Assembly (NCBI GenBank): GCA_018821435.1
Contig: JAHJME010000010.1
Span: 186,001-250,000 of the forward strand
Source of the DNA: Alphaproteobacteria bacterium
Lineage (GTDB): Bacteria; Pseudomonadota; Alphaproteobacteria; Caulobacterales; Caulobacteraceae
Direction of reading: 5' to 3'
DNA length: 64,000 nucleotides
The notes under the pieces were generated by a model, which was not told where the DNA came from, searched no databases, and worked only from the letters and a program-made list of their open reading frames with translations. Shown piece by piece: positions 41,209-52,301 of this stretch (position 1 is the first letter of the stretch; each line of letters opens with the position of its first letter). Both the position numbers and the translations under genes were made by a program.

Positions 41209-42194
41209 CGGGCGGGGCTCGTGGGCGGGAGCGGCGGCCGCGGCTGGTCGTCCGGCACGCCCATGGCGCGGCGCAGGCGCTCGATCCGAGGGCGGGCGGC
41301 GGCCAGGGTTTCGTCGGCCGGGAGGGGGTTCAGCACCTCGCGGTCGAGGAAGCGCAGCGCATCGCGCATCCGCACCGGCACGGTCTTGCCCGTGTGGTCG
41401 GCGCCCCGAACCAGCCGGTACTCGTGGGGGATGCCGTGGTCCCACATCACGCGGTGCAGGTACTCGGCGCCTTCGTCCAGGTGGAACATGTCCTGGTCTC
41501 CGACCTCCAGATAGATCGCCAGGCCAGACTTCAGGATCGCGTTGCGGTTGGCGAGGACCATGTTGGCGGGGTTGGCGGTCTTCCAGAAGGCGCGGTCCAC
41601 CGGCTCGCCGAAGATCGAGGCGAAGAACGCGTCGTCGCGCTGGAAGCGGTTGCGCATCTTCACGTCGTCGAACGCCAGGGCCGGCTCGATCCCCGGCTCC
41701 ATGGCGGCCAATCCGCCGAACACCTCGGGGTGGTCGAAGCCCAGCCGGAGCGAGCCCAGGCCGCCCATGGAGATGCCTGTGACCACGGTCTTGCCGCGCT
41801 CGGCCGAGAGGCCATAGCGGCGGCGCAGTTCGGGGATCATCTCGGTGACCAGGAACGTCTCCCACTTCTGCGAGCCGTCCTTGAAGTCCATGTAGAGCGA
41901 GCGGCCGACATCGGGCGTGACCACGACGGCGGGCGGGAAGTCTTTGGCCGTCCAGGCGGCCTCGACCGTGGGCCGCATCCGCTCCAGGAAGCTGTTGTCG
42001 CCCCCGCCGCCGTGCAGCATCAGCAACAGCGGCAGCTTCTGCGTGGCCTGGTAGCCGGCGGGCAGCAGGACCGAGACCTTGACCGGCGAGGGGACCAGCT
42101 TCGAGTTGAGCTCGATGGTCTCGACCCGCGTCTGCGCGTGGGCCAGGCCGCCTATCAACAGCGCCATCACGGCGCCCATCAGAACCCGCAGCAC
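41205..42194 (-). CDS. Secreted alpha/beta hydrolase, esterase D-like
   Basis: A 329-residue exported esterase: signal peptide to AHA (about residue 20), LLLMLHGGGGDN (oxyanion region), nucleophile Ser in TGISMGGLGSL, and later an acid region DQDMFHLDEGAEY and His in RGADHTG. It resembles the esterase/feruloyl-esterase-like Esterase_D family (PF00756). Substrates of such enzymes range from S-formylglutathione to cell-wall and siderophore esters; nothing in the sequence decides. It is first in a two-gene unit with the Tat protein. The Pro-rich C-terminus is odd but not disruptive. Confidence 0.88.
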   Translation of the reverse strand: MLRVLMGAVMALLIGGLAHAQTRVETIELNSKLVPSPVKVSVLLPAGYQATQKLPLLLMLHGGGGDNSFLERMRPTVEAAWTAKDFPPAVVVTPDVGRSLYMDFKDGSQKWETFLVTEMIPELRRRYGLSAERGKTVVTGISMGGLGSLRLGFDHPEVFGGLAAMEPGIEPALAFDDVKMRNRFQRDDAFFASIFGEPVDRAFWKTANPANMVLANRNAILKSGLAIYLEVGDQDMFHLDEGAEYLHRVMWDHGIPHEYRLVRGADHTGKTVPVRMRDALRFLDREVLNPLPADETLAAARPRIERLRRAMGVPDDQPRPPLPPTSPAR

Positions 42195-42386
42195 ATCCGT
42201 CTCCCTGGCGTTTGCCGAAGGCTAGCACCGGCGACGGAGGGCGCGGGCATAGCCCCGGTCTATGCCGACCTCCCGCCTGCCGCTTTTGCGGTCACGCTCT
42301 CGGTCAGGCTGGGGCCTGGGCGGCAGTCGGGCGCGGAGGGGCGGGCGAACCGCCGCGCCGCCTTGCGGCCGGACGCCGTTCAGGGT

Positions 42387-42408
42387 CCCGCACACCGCAG
42401 TGTGTGGG
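42387..42408 (+). promoter_or_regulatory. Inverted repeat upstream of the TonB receptor gene
   Basis: CCCGCACAC-CGCA-GTGTGTGGG: 9 bp arms with one mismatch, just before (and touching) the GGGAG ribosome site at 42406-42410. A possible operator or mRNA hairpin controlling receptor synthesis. Confidence 0.35.
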
Positions 42409-42420
42409 AGCGTGTTGGCG

Positions 42421-44340
42421 ATGGGGTCGGGTTGGGGGCGCGTGGCCGTGTTGGCGGCGGGGTTGGCGTGGGCGGGTCCGGTGGCGGCCCAGCGGGTGAA
42501 CGACAACACGGTGGCGACGGCCGAGGACGCCTTCGGCGCCAGCATCGGCACCGAGAAGGTCGGCCTGTACAGCGCCAGCGACGTGCGCGGCTTCTCGCCG
42601 GTCACGGCGGGGAATATCCGGCTGGAGGGCCTCTACGTCGACCGGCCCGCCTCGTTCACCGACCGCCTGGTCGAGAGCAACACCGTGCGGGTGGGGCTGG
42701 CGTCGCAGAACTACCTGTTCCCCGCGCCCACCGGCATCGTCGACTACAAGCTGCGGCGGGCGGGTCCCGAGCGGATCGTCAGCGTCCTGGCGGGCTATGG
42801 CCCCATGGGCGGCGGCCGGGTGGAGGTGGACGCGCAACTGCCGCTCGCGGCCAATCTCAGCCTGGCGGCCGGGGCGGCGATCTTCGAGCATGAGTACGCC
42901 AGCGGCGTCGACCCGCTGGCGGTGTCGTACGGCCTGGTCGCCCGCTGGCGCCCGGCGCCCGGCGCCGAGATCATCCCGTTCTGGAGCCGGATCGACGACT
43001 ACGACCGCGAGGCCGTGCCGCTTTATGTGGCGGGCTCGACCGGGCTGCCGCCACACGTCTCGCGCCGGACCTATCCGGGGCCGGTCTGGGCCGATCAGCG
43101 CAACACCTCCAACAACTACGGGATCCTGGCGCGGGGACCGGCGCCGGGCGGGGTGCAGGTGGCGGCGATCCTGTTCCGCTCGGAGAACCGGCTGCTCACC
43201 AACTACGCCTCGGTGTTCTCGGATTTCCAGCCGGACGGCACGGCGCGCCTGCGGATCAACCGCGACCCGTCGCAGGGCACGGATTCCACCAGCGGCGAAC
43301 TGCGCGCCAGCCGGACCTTCGCCGAAGGCGACCGGCGGCACACGGTCTACGCCTCACTGCGGGGCCGGCGGCGAGAGGCGACCTATGGCGGCGGGGTCGC
43401 AACCGAGTTCGGGCGGGTGACGCTGGGCGTGCCGATCACCGTGGCGCAGCCGGCGTTCGCGCCCCGCGCCGGCTCGGTCGACCGGGTGGACCAGTGGACC
43501 GGCGGCATCGCCTATGACGGCCGCTGGCGGAACCGGGGCTCGCTGAATCTGGGCCTCCAGCGCACGGACTACAGGAAGCGGGTCGCGCGGCCGGGCGTGG
43601 CGGTGTCGGAGACCCACGACCCGACCTGGCTCTACAACGGCGCCCTGGCGGTCGACCTGCGTCGCGACCTGGCGGCCTACGGCAGCATCACGCGGGGCCT
43701 GGAGGAGAGCGGCGTCGCGCCCGACAGCGCCGCGAACCGGGGTGAGGCGTTGCCAGCGATCCTCACCGACCAGTGGGACGCGGGCGTCCGCTGGGTGATC
43801 GCCAAGGACCTGCGGGTGGTGGCGGGCCTGTTCCAGGTGGAGAAGCCCTATTTCTCGTTCGACGACCTGAACGTGTTCCGCGAGCAGGGGCACGTCCGCC
43901 ACAGGGGCGCGGAGTTCAGCCTGACGGGCCAGCCGGTGAAGGGTCTGACGATCGTGGCCGGCGCGGTGCTGATGTCGCCCCGGGTCAGCGGCGACCCGGT
44001 GGACGAGGGGCGGATCGGTCGCAAGCCGGTGGGACAGACGCGCCGGCTGCTGACCCTGAGCGGGACCTACGCCCTGCCGGCGCCGGGGATGTCGCTGACC
44101 TTCGCCGCCAACCACCACGGCGATCGCACCGGCGACCAGGCCAACCGAGTGAAGGTCCCGGCGCGGACGATCTTCGATGCGGGCGTGCGCTACCGGTTCG
44201 AGGCGGGGGGGACGCCGGCCCTGCTGCGCTTCCAGGTGACCAACCTGGCCAACACCTTCGACTGGAAGGTGGTCAGTAGCGGCGCCTACGAGGCCAACCA
44301 GCCCCGCACCTTCAGCCTCTTCCTGACCATGGACTTCTAG
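42421..44340 (+). CDS. TonB-dependent receptor
   Basis: 639 residues from the ATG at 42421: signal peptide (MGSGWGRVAVLAAGLAWAGP), plug domain (about 30-150, with FGASIGTEKVGLYSASDVRG; LEGLYVDR), then a 22-strand-type barrel ending in the outer-membrane signature FLTMDF. No N-terminal secretin (signal-transduction) extension, so it is a transducer-independent receptor. The ligand is unknown; the plug resembles siderophore-type receptors. ATG 42421 has GGGAG 10 nt upstream; TTG 42415 and GTG 42412 are alternatives. The long in-frame extension to 42262 is Arg-rich and not a real N-terminus. Confidence 0.9.
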   Translation: MGSGWGRVAVLAAGLAWAGPVAAQRVNDNTVATAEDAFGASIGTEKVGLYSASDVRGFSPVTAGNIRLEGLYVDRPASFTDRLVESNTVRVGLASQNYLFPAPTGIVDYKLRRAGPERIVSVLAGYGPMGGGRVEVDAQLPLAANLSLAAGAAIFEHEYASGVDPLAVSYGLVARWRPAPGAEIIPFWSRIDDYDREAVPLYVAGSTGLPPHVSRRTYPGPVWADQRNTSNNYGILARGPAPGGVQVAAILFRSENRLLTNYASVFSDFQPDGTARLRINRDPSQGTDSTSGELRASRTFAEGDRRHTVYASLRGRRREATYGGGVATEFGRVTLGVPITVAQPAFAPRAGSVDRVDQWTGGIAYDGRWRNRGSLNLGLQRTDYRKRVARPGVAVSETHDPTWLYNGALAVDLRRDLAAYGSITRGLEESGVAPDSAANRGEALPAILTDQWDAGVRWVIAKDLRVVAGLFQVEKPYFSFDDLNVFREQGHVRHRGAEFSLTGQPVKGLTIVAGAVLMSPRVSGDPVDEGRIGRKPVGQTRRLLTLSGTYALPAPGMSLTFAANHHGDRTGDQANRVKVPARTIFDAGVRYRFEAGGTPALLRFQVTNLANTFDWKVVSSGAYEANQPRTFSLFLTMDF

Positions 44341-44383
44341 CCCGTCCGGCGGCACACCCGCGTCCGAAGCTTTGGAGGCCCGC

Positions 44384-44668
44384 ATGGTCAGCCTGGACGA
44401 CTACATCGACGACGACGGCGGCGACGATGAAGGCGGCGCGGATATCGCCGCCGATTTCGCGGCGCTGAAGGGTTGCCTGCAGGCCCTGGCCGACGCCATC
44501 GCCAGCACCAACCTTGCGGTGATCAACGGCGCCCAGGGCGACGTCCAGGCCGCCACCCAGCGCGTTCAGGCCTCCATCGGCGCCCTCAAGCGCTTCCACG
44601 AGGCGTTTACGGTGTTGAAGAGCGGCGACGAGGACGAGGCTTCGGAAGAGCCTGACGAAGAGACTTAG
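44384..44668 (+). CDS. Small acidic helical protein
   Basis: 94 residues, strongly acidic at both ends (DDYIDDDGGDDEGG at the start, DEDEASEEPDEE at the end), with a central amphipathic helix pair (AALKGCLQALADAIASTNLA; QRVQASIGALKRFHEA). The ATG at 44384 has GGAGG 5 nt upstream. No family recognised. It overlaps the convergent transporter gene by 4 bp and follows the TonB receptor by 43 bp on the same strand, possibly in one transcript. Confidence 0.7.
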   Translation: MVSLDDYIDDDGGDDEGGADIAADFAALKGCLQALADAIASTNLAVINGAQGDVQAATQRVQASIGALKRFHEAFTVLKSGDEDEASEEPDEET

Positions 44669-45360
44669 GCGGCGACGCCGAACAGGGCGCCGACGCCGGC
44701 TGTGGCGGCAAGCGCCAAAGCCCCCCAGAAGGTGACGCGGACAACCGCCTTCAGCATGTTCGCGCCACCGGCCCGGGCGCCGACCGCGCCGAGGACCGCC
44801 AGGAACACGATCGCTGCGGCGGATACGCAGGCGACGATCATGCCTGTGGGGGCCAGCAGGGCCGCGAGAAGCGGGAGAGACGCTCCGGCAGAGAAGGTCA
44901 GGGCAGAGGCGATCGCCGCCTGGATCGGCCGCGCAGCGGTGATTTCCGATATGCCGAGCTCGTCACGGGCGTGCGCGCCTAGCGCGTCCTTGGCCATCAG
45001 CTGGTCGGCGACTTGCCTGGCCAGCGCCAGCTCCACGCCGCGCGCCACGTAGAGGTTCGCCAGTTCCTCACGCTCGAAAGCCGGCTGGCTTTCGAGTTCC
45101 GCCTTCTCACGCGCCAGGTCGGCGGTTTCGGTATCCGATTGCGAGCTGACGGAGACGTATTCGCCCGCCGCCATGGAGAAGGCGCCTGCGACCAGGCCGG
45201 CCACGCCGGCGATCAGGATTTCCTGACGGCCCTGCGCCGCGGCGGCCACCCCCACGACCAGGCTGGCGGTGGAGACGATGCCATCGTTCGCGCCCAGGAC
45301 CGCGGCGCGCAGCCAGCCGATCCGCTGAACCAGATGTCGTTCGAGATGACGCGGCGCCAT
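44665..45360 (-). CDS. VIT1/CCC1 family iron/manganese transporter
   Basis: 231 residues with five hydrophobic segments and the family signature: N-terminal RAAVLGANDGIVSTASLVVG, then AGAFSMAAGEYVSVSSQSDTE and the cytoplasmic helical domain rich in Glu (about 70-140), which in VIT1 binds metal. The C-terminal pair of TM helices completes the fold. It moves Fe2+ or Mn2+ out of the cytosol. The ATG at 45360 has GAGGAA at 6 nt; an upstream start at 45387 is not needed. The neighbouring TonB receptor may bring iron in, so a joint role in iron balance is possible. Confidence 0.9.
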   Translation of the reverse strand: MAPRHLERHLVQRIGWLRAAVLGANDGIVSTASLVVGVAAAAQGRQEILIAGVAGLVAGAFSMAAGEYVSVSSQSDTETADLAREKAELESQPAFEREELANLYVARGVELALARQVADQLMAKDALGAHARDELGISEITAARPIQAAIASALTFSAGASLPLLAALLAPTGMIVACVSAAAIVFLAVLGAVGARAGGANMLKAVVRVTFWGALALAATAGVGALFGVAA

Positions 45361-45451
45361 GGCGGTTCCTCGCGACGACCAGCGCATGATCCGGCCGGTC
45401 GCTCAACAACGCCTGTCCTAGGCGTCGTGCAAGCGCCGGCCTTGATCTACG

Positions 45452-48745
<3,294 letters not shown>

Positions 48746-49097
48746 GGGTCTCGCGCGCAAAGAGGCCGCGCAGGCTTTCGCACTGCCGCCGCCAAGTCAG
48801 AACTGTAGGTTAAGCGGGCGATGTAGAGGGGTAGGGCGGTCGGCGCAAGCACCACCCGCCAATCCAGTGGCAGCTGTAAAGGCAAGCTGTGTCCATCACC
48901 GGGTGGACGCTGCGCCGGCAGGCCTGCGGCCTGCACGAGCGAACGGTTCAACGGCTCACGTCCGGCGCCTGTCGACACATGATGTTCCTGATTTGTTCTT
49001 GACATTTCGTGAAGATCGTCGCAAGCTCAAGCTTCAGTTGGGGATGCTGCGTCCGGCGCGGCCCCCGGTGGGAGGTTGGTGATGGGGTTGGGTCTCA
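48746..49097. other. Gene-free stretch carrying an SOS box
   Basis: No open frame here looks coding to me. Short frames on both strands (for example 48712-49005 minus and 48708-49082 plus) have no ribosome site and no recognisable motif. The left part would hold the carB promoter. The right part contains GTTC-N7-GTTC at 48984-48998 and a TTGACA at 48999-49004. The small GCAGGCCTGCGGCCTGC-type palindromic run around 48920-48936 may be a hairpin. Confidence 0.6.
48984..48998 (+). promoter_or_regulatory. LexA/SOS box, GTTC-N7-GTTC
   Basis: GTTC CTGATTT GTTC matches the established alphaproteobacterial LexA operator (GTTC-N7-GTTC, equivalently GAAC-N7-GAAC) exactly. It abuts TTGACA, a -35-like element, 100 bp upstream of the toxin-like gene. 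It could also serve a leftward promoter. Confidence 0.6.
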
Positions 49098-49586
49098 GTG
49101 AAAGACTGCGCGCTGGCGTTGGCACGGCTGACGAGTGCGCGAATGTCAAAAGCAGAACGCATCTTGATGCACGAGCGCCAGGGCTTCTCCAAGGCTAAAG
49201 CAACTCACCTCGCGGGCGCCTACACAGGCCGTGGGCATCACGCGATTATTCCCGAAAGGGCGAGACTTCCAACGTGGGCGGGAGGAGGCCGCGTCCCACG
49301 CGCCATCCTGGATAGTCCCTTCAATGTTCTGAAGCCGGAAGGCATAACTCGCGGGGAATTCTATCCTCTCCATAGCAAGGTCGATTCGCACTTCTATGGG
49401 ACCGGCTTCCCCCGGCGGATGGGCCTGGGCGGCTGGAGTTCAAAGGTTCTCGGCATCGAGAAGTACGGTCTGCCTGGGCGGCTCTGGTACGGGACGCCCG
49501 GCCCGACGAAGGTGGTCGTTGGCGGTGCGGCGATCGAAGCCGGGGGCGCCTTGAACGAGATGTTGTACGGGGATGAACGGCGGTGA
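49098..49586 (+). CDS. Orphan polymorphic-toxin C-terminal-domain-like protein (putative GHH/HNH-type nuclease)
   Basis: 162 residues from GTG at 49098 (or 147 from ATG at 49143; neither ribosome site is strong). The domain is compact with a GRGHHAIIP segment, LDSPFNVLKPEGITRGEFYP, HSKVDSHFYGTGFP, WSSKVLGIEKYGLPGRLWYG, and a C-terminal Gly-rich end. Paired His after Gly is the signature of GHH-type HNH/EndoVII toxin domains, so a nuclease toxin is a reasonable guess, not a proof. It has no secretion domain, signal peptide or repeat region, and a stop codon sits just upstream, so it looks cut from its carrier or free-standing. It overlaps the next gene by 4 bp. Base composition is lower in GC than the surroundings. 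Confidence 0.6.
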   Translation: MKDCALALARLTSARMSKAERILMHERQGFSKAKATHLAGAYTGRGHHAIIPERARLPTWAGGGRVPRAILDSPFNVLKPEGITRGEFYPLHSKVDSHFYGTGFPRRMGLGGWSSKVLGIEKYGLPGRLWYGTPGPTKVVVGGAAIEAGGALNEMLYGDERR

Positions 49587-50020
49587 AGCTCAGGCCGATA
49601 GCGGATTTCAAAGCCGATTTTCCGGACGACGCAGTCTGGGATGAAGACGACGAACCGATCATCTTGGGTGGGCGGGCTGTCGCCGAAACTGTAGCGGGAT
49701 ATCTCAAGGGGTTTGGTTGCGAGCTCTCCGAGCCAGAGCACACTCCGCCCTATGGCTGGAGATTTGAGGCCCACGGTCGTGAAGCCAGGGTGTGGATCCA
49801 GATCACAGACCTAACCGACAACATTGTGCTGCACACCGAAGACAAACGACCGTTTTTCAAGCGGCTGTTCGCGCCTGTGAACGCGGAGCACATGAAACTG
49901 CTCACCAAGCTTCATGGGAAGCTGGCGGATGATCCTAGGTTCAGCGACATAAAATGGTGGGATAGGTACGATTCTCGCGGGGTCGCCGCGGAGATCCCCG
50001 TGAACGCCGACGAACTATAG
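49583..50020 (+). CDS. Putative cognate immunity protein
   Basis: 145 residues, acidic, with GTG overlapping the toxin-like stop (GTGA). The sequence KADFPDDAVWDEDDEPIILG, EPEHTPPYGWRFEAHG, ARVWIQITDLTD and SDIKWWDRYDS fits small soluble SUFU-/SMI1-like immunity proteins in style, but I do not recognise a specific family. The tight coupling, small size, acidity and lower GC are typical of toxin-immunity pairs. A hairpin (GTCGGAGGC with GCTTCCGAC, 50022-50047) follows immediately after the stop. Confidence 0.6.
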   Translation: MKLRPIADFKADFPDDAVWDEDDEPIILGGRAVAETVAGYLKGFGCELSEPEHTPPYGWRFEAHGREARVWIQITDLTDNIVLHTEDKRPFFKRLFAPVNAEHMKLLTKLHGKLADDPRFSDIKWWDRYDSRGVAAEIPVNADEL

Positions 50021-50021
50021 T

Positions 50022-50047
50022 GTCGGAGGCGCGAACAAGCTTCCGAC
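50022..50047 (+). terminator. Possible terminator hairpin after the immunity-like gene
   Basis: Arms GTCGGAGGC and GCTTCCGAC pair in 8 of 9 positions around an 8 nt loop, starting 1 bp after the stop. No U-tract follows, so termination is uncertain. Confidence 0.3.
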
Positions 50048-50181
50048 GCCAGCGTCGGCAAGTCGCAAAGCGATCTTTGGTTCCTGGAAATTTCTCAACC
50101 GAATCACGCAACTAACCGAAGCCTTGGGCTCTATCTCTTGTGGCCGCCGATGTTCGGCGTTCGATGACACCAGGAGGCCCC

Positions 50182-50412
50182 ATGAGCTTGCTCGACAGAA
50201 TCCCGACCCTGAGCGACGAAGAGGTCGTGAACCTGCTGGCCAATGCGCGGCGCCTCAGCGAGCATGGGGATGAGAAGCAACAGGCCGCCGCGGCCGAGCT
50301 TCTGGAGCCGCTCCAGACCGAAGCCGACCAACGCAAGGAAGCCCGGCTGGACCGCGCCAAGGAAAAGCGCGCCGCCACCCGCAAGGCCAGCCTGAAGGCC
50401 GCCGCGGCCTAG
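50182..50412 (+). CDS. Small charged helical protein
   Basis: 76 residues from the ATG at 50182 (AGGAGG at 50172-50177). MSLLDRIPTLSDEEVVNLLANARRLSE, then a Glu/Lys/Arg-rich helix (EADQRKEARLDRAKEKRAAT), the pattern of a long amphipathic coiled-coil or nucleic-acid/membrane-surface helix. Similar small proteins occur in Caulobacter-type genomes, without known function. It is 33 bp ahead of the cupin gene on the same strand. Confidence 0.75.
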   Translation: MSLLDRIPTLSDEEVVNLLANARRLSEHGDEKQQAAAAELLEPLQTEADQRKEARLDRAKEKRAATRKASLKAAAA

Positions 50413-50445
50413 CGAACGAGCGAAACCCAGGGCAGGGTGGGGCGC

Positions 50446-50859
50446 ATGCAACGCGCCCTCCCGCTCCTGGCGATCCTCGTCATCGCCAACCCGACGGCCG
50501 CCCAGGTTCCGCCGGAGCCCGGCAAGCCCGTCATCGTCGACACCACGCTCTCCGGGCAGCCGATCCGGCCGCCGCAGACCGACATCCGCATAACCATCAC
50601 CCAGGGCGTTATCCCCGTGGGCGGCGGCGTCCCGGCGCACAAGCACCCCTACCCCCGCCTGGTGAACGTCCTCGCCGGACGCATGAAGGTGACCAATCTC
50701 GACACCGGCCAGGTGCGCGAGATCGCGGCCGGCGACTGGCTGGTGGATGCGGTCGACCAGTGGCACGAGACCAAGGTGATCGGGGATCAGCCCGTGCGCC
50801 TGCTCACCATCGACCAGGCCCCGCCGGGTGCAACCGTCACGGTTCCCCGACACCCCTGA
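50446..50859 (+). CDS. Secreted cupin-domain protein
   Basis: 137 residues: signal peptide (MQRALPLLAILVIANPTAAQ) and one cupin barrel with metal-binding His in PAHKHPYPRLVNVLAGRMKV and in DAVDQWHETKV. Export of a small cupin is unusual but known. It could be a metal-dependent enzyme or a sugar/antioxidant binder. It ends 88 bp before the sigma-factor gene. Confidence 0.85.
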   Translation: MQRALPLLAILVIANPTAAQVPPEPGKPVIVDTTLSGQPIRPPQTDIRITITQGVIPVGGGVPAHKHPYPRLVNVLAGRMKVTNLDTGQVREIAAGDWLVDAVDQWHETKVIGDQPVRLLTIDQAPPGATVTVPRHP

Positions 50860-50947
50860 CACGGGAATGCTTGCGTCGCGCGCCGCACCGGGGCAGCTTC
50901 GCAACAACTCGTTCGCTGACCAAAGCGACACAACCATAGGGACTGAC

Positions 50948-51505
50948 TTGGCCGCCGCCGCGACGACATCCGACATCCTCACGCCGCTCATGACCCGCAT
51001 CGCCGCGGGAGAGCGCGAAGCCCTGCGACAATTATACGAGGCGACCTCCGCGAAGCTTTTTGGCGTCTGCCTTCGTATCCTCTCCGACCGCGAGGAGAGT
51101 GAGGACGTTTTGCAGGACGTGTACGTCACCATATGGCGACGGGCAGACCGCTTTGACGGCGCCCGCGCCAGCGTGATGACCTGGGTGTCGACGATCGCGC
51201 GTAACCGGGCGATCGACCGGCTGCGGGCCCGTGGGCCGATGGCTTACGCCGAGCAGGTCGATGATATGGAAATCGCCGACGGGCAGGACAGCGCCGAGAC
51301 GCTTCTGTCCGCCGCCGACGACCGCAATCGGCTGCATGGGTGCCTGTCCGAACTGGACGATCGCACCCAGTCGGTCATCCGCACCGCGTTTTTCGAAGGC
51401 GTCACTTACGAAGCCTTAGCCAACCGGATGGATGCTCCGCTCGGCACCGTTAAAAGTTGGATCCGTCGGGGACTAGCGAAGCTGAAGGGATGCCTCCAGT
51501 CATGA
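50948..51505 (+). CDS. ECF RNA polymerase sigma factor (SigK/RpoE-like)
   Basis: 185 residues from the TTG at 50948 (AGGGAC 4 nt upstream). Region 2 is clear (LFGVCLRILSDREESEDVLQ; VYVTIWRRADRFDGARASVM with TWVSTIARNRAIDRLR), as is region 4 (SVIRTAFFEGVTYEALANRM; LGTVKSWIRRGLAKL). Alternative starts are ATG 50867 and ATG 50990. Its stop overlaps the anti-sigma start in an ATGA. The pair is of the SigK-RskA class that in other bacteria answers to redox or cell-envelope stress. The regulon is unknown. Confidence 0.92.
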   Translation: MAAAATTSDILTPLMTRIAAGEREALRQLYEATSAKLFGVCLRILSDREESEDVLQDVYVTIWRRADRFDGARASVMTWVSTIARNRAIDRLRARGPMAYAEQVDDMEIADGQDSAETLLSAADDRNRLHGCLSELDDRTQSVIRTAFFEGVTYEALANRMDAPLGTVKSWIRRGLAKLKGCLQS

Positions 51506-52263
51506 GCGAAGCCCCAGACCTGTCCGAAAACGAAGCCCTTGCCGCCGAGCATGCGCTTGGCGTGCTGAACGCCCGTGACCGGGCCGACGCCGAAATGCGC
51601 ATGGCCCGTGAACCTGCTTTCGCCGCCGACGTGGAGGCTTGGCGCATGCGCCTCGCACCCATGCTGAGCGGTCTTGCGGCGGTCCCCGCCCCGCAGGGCC
51701 TGTGGCAGCGCATCGAGCGCCTGTTGCCGGCCAACGACGGCGGCATCGCGTCCGCGAACGACAACGGCGCGATCATGAACAAGCTGCGCTTCTGGCGGAA
51801 CTCGGCCGTGGGCGGCTTCGCCCTCGCCGCCGCCAGCCTCGCCGGCGTCATGGTCCAAGTGAACCAGCCGCCGGTGGTGGTGGAGCGCCAGGTTCCGGTC
51901 GCGCCGCAAGGGCAACTGCTGAGCGCCAGTGTGACCACCGGCGAAGGCAGTCGCGTCCAGCCACTGTTCACCGCCTCCTACGACCCGGACCGCAAGGCCC
52001 TGATCGTCACCTCGCTGCTGCCGGAAGGCTCCGACCGCGACAAGGTGCATCAGCTTTGGCTGATCGCCGGCAAGGACAATCCCAAGTCCCTGGGCCTCGT
52101 GGAATCCGGCAAGGCCAAGGTGATCGCGCTGCCAACAGAACTCATGGCGAAGATGGCCGAGGGGGCCACCTTGGCCGTCTCGCTTGAAGCGCCGGGCGGC
52201 TCGAAGAACCCCAATGGCCCGACCGGTCCGGTCATCGGCGCCGGCCAGCTGTCCAGGCTGTAG
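51502..52263 (+). CDS. Anti-sigma factor, RskA-like
   Basis: 253 residues with ATG overlapping the sigma stop. The cytosolic N-terminal anti-sigma domain (about 1-95, LAAEHALGVLNARDRADAEM) is followed by one transmembrane helix (about 110-130, SAVGGFALAAASLAGVMVQV). An extracytoplasmic RskA domain (about 145-253) has the typical DPDRKALIVTSLLPEGSDRD and HQLWLIAGKDNPKSLG blocks. It likely holds the ECF factor at the membrane until a signal in the periplasm releases it. Confidence 0.92.
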   Translation: MSEAPDLSENEALAAEHALGVLNARDRADAEMRMAREPAFAADVEAWRMRLAPMLSGLAAVPAPQGLWQRIERLLPANDGGIASANDNGAIMNKLRFWRNSAVGGFALAAASLAGVMVQVNQPPVVVERQVPVAPQGQLLSASVTTGEGSRVQPLFTASYDPDRKALIVTSLLPEGSDRDKVHQLWLIAGKDNPKSLGLVESGKAKVIALPTELMAKMAEGATLAVSLEAPGGSKNPNGPTGPVIGAGQLSRL

Positions 52264-52301
52264 TTGGGCCGCGCGGACAGTCCGCGGGCCTGGGGGTGAC
52301 T

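Noticed and set aside
42262..42420. N-terminal extension of the TonB receptor
   Set aside because: Arg-rich, would hide the signal peptide; contains the inverted repeat and ribosome site.
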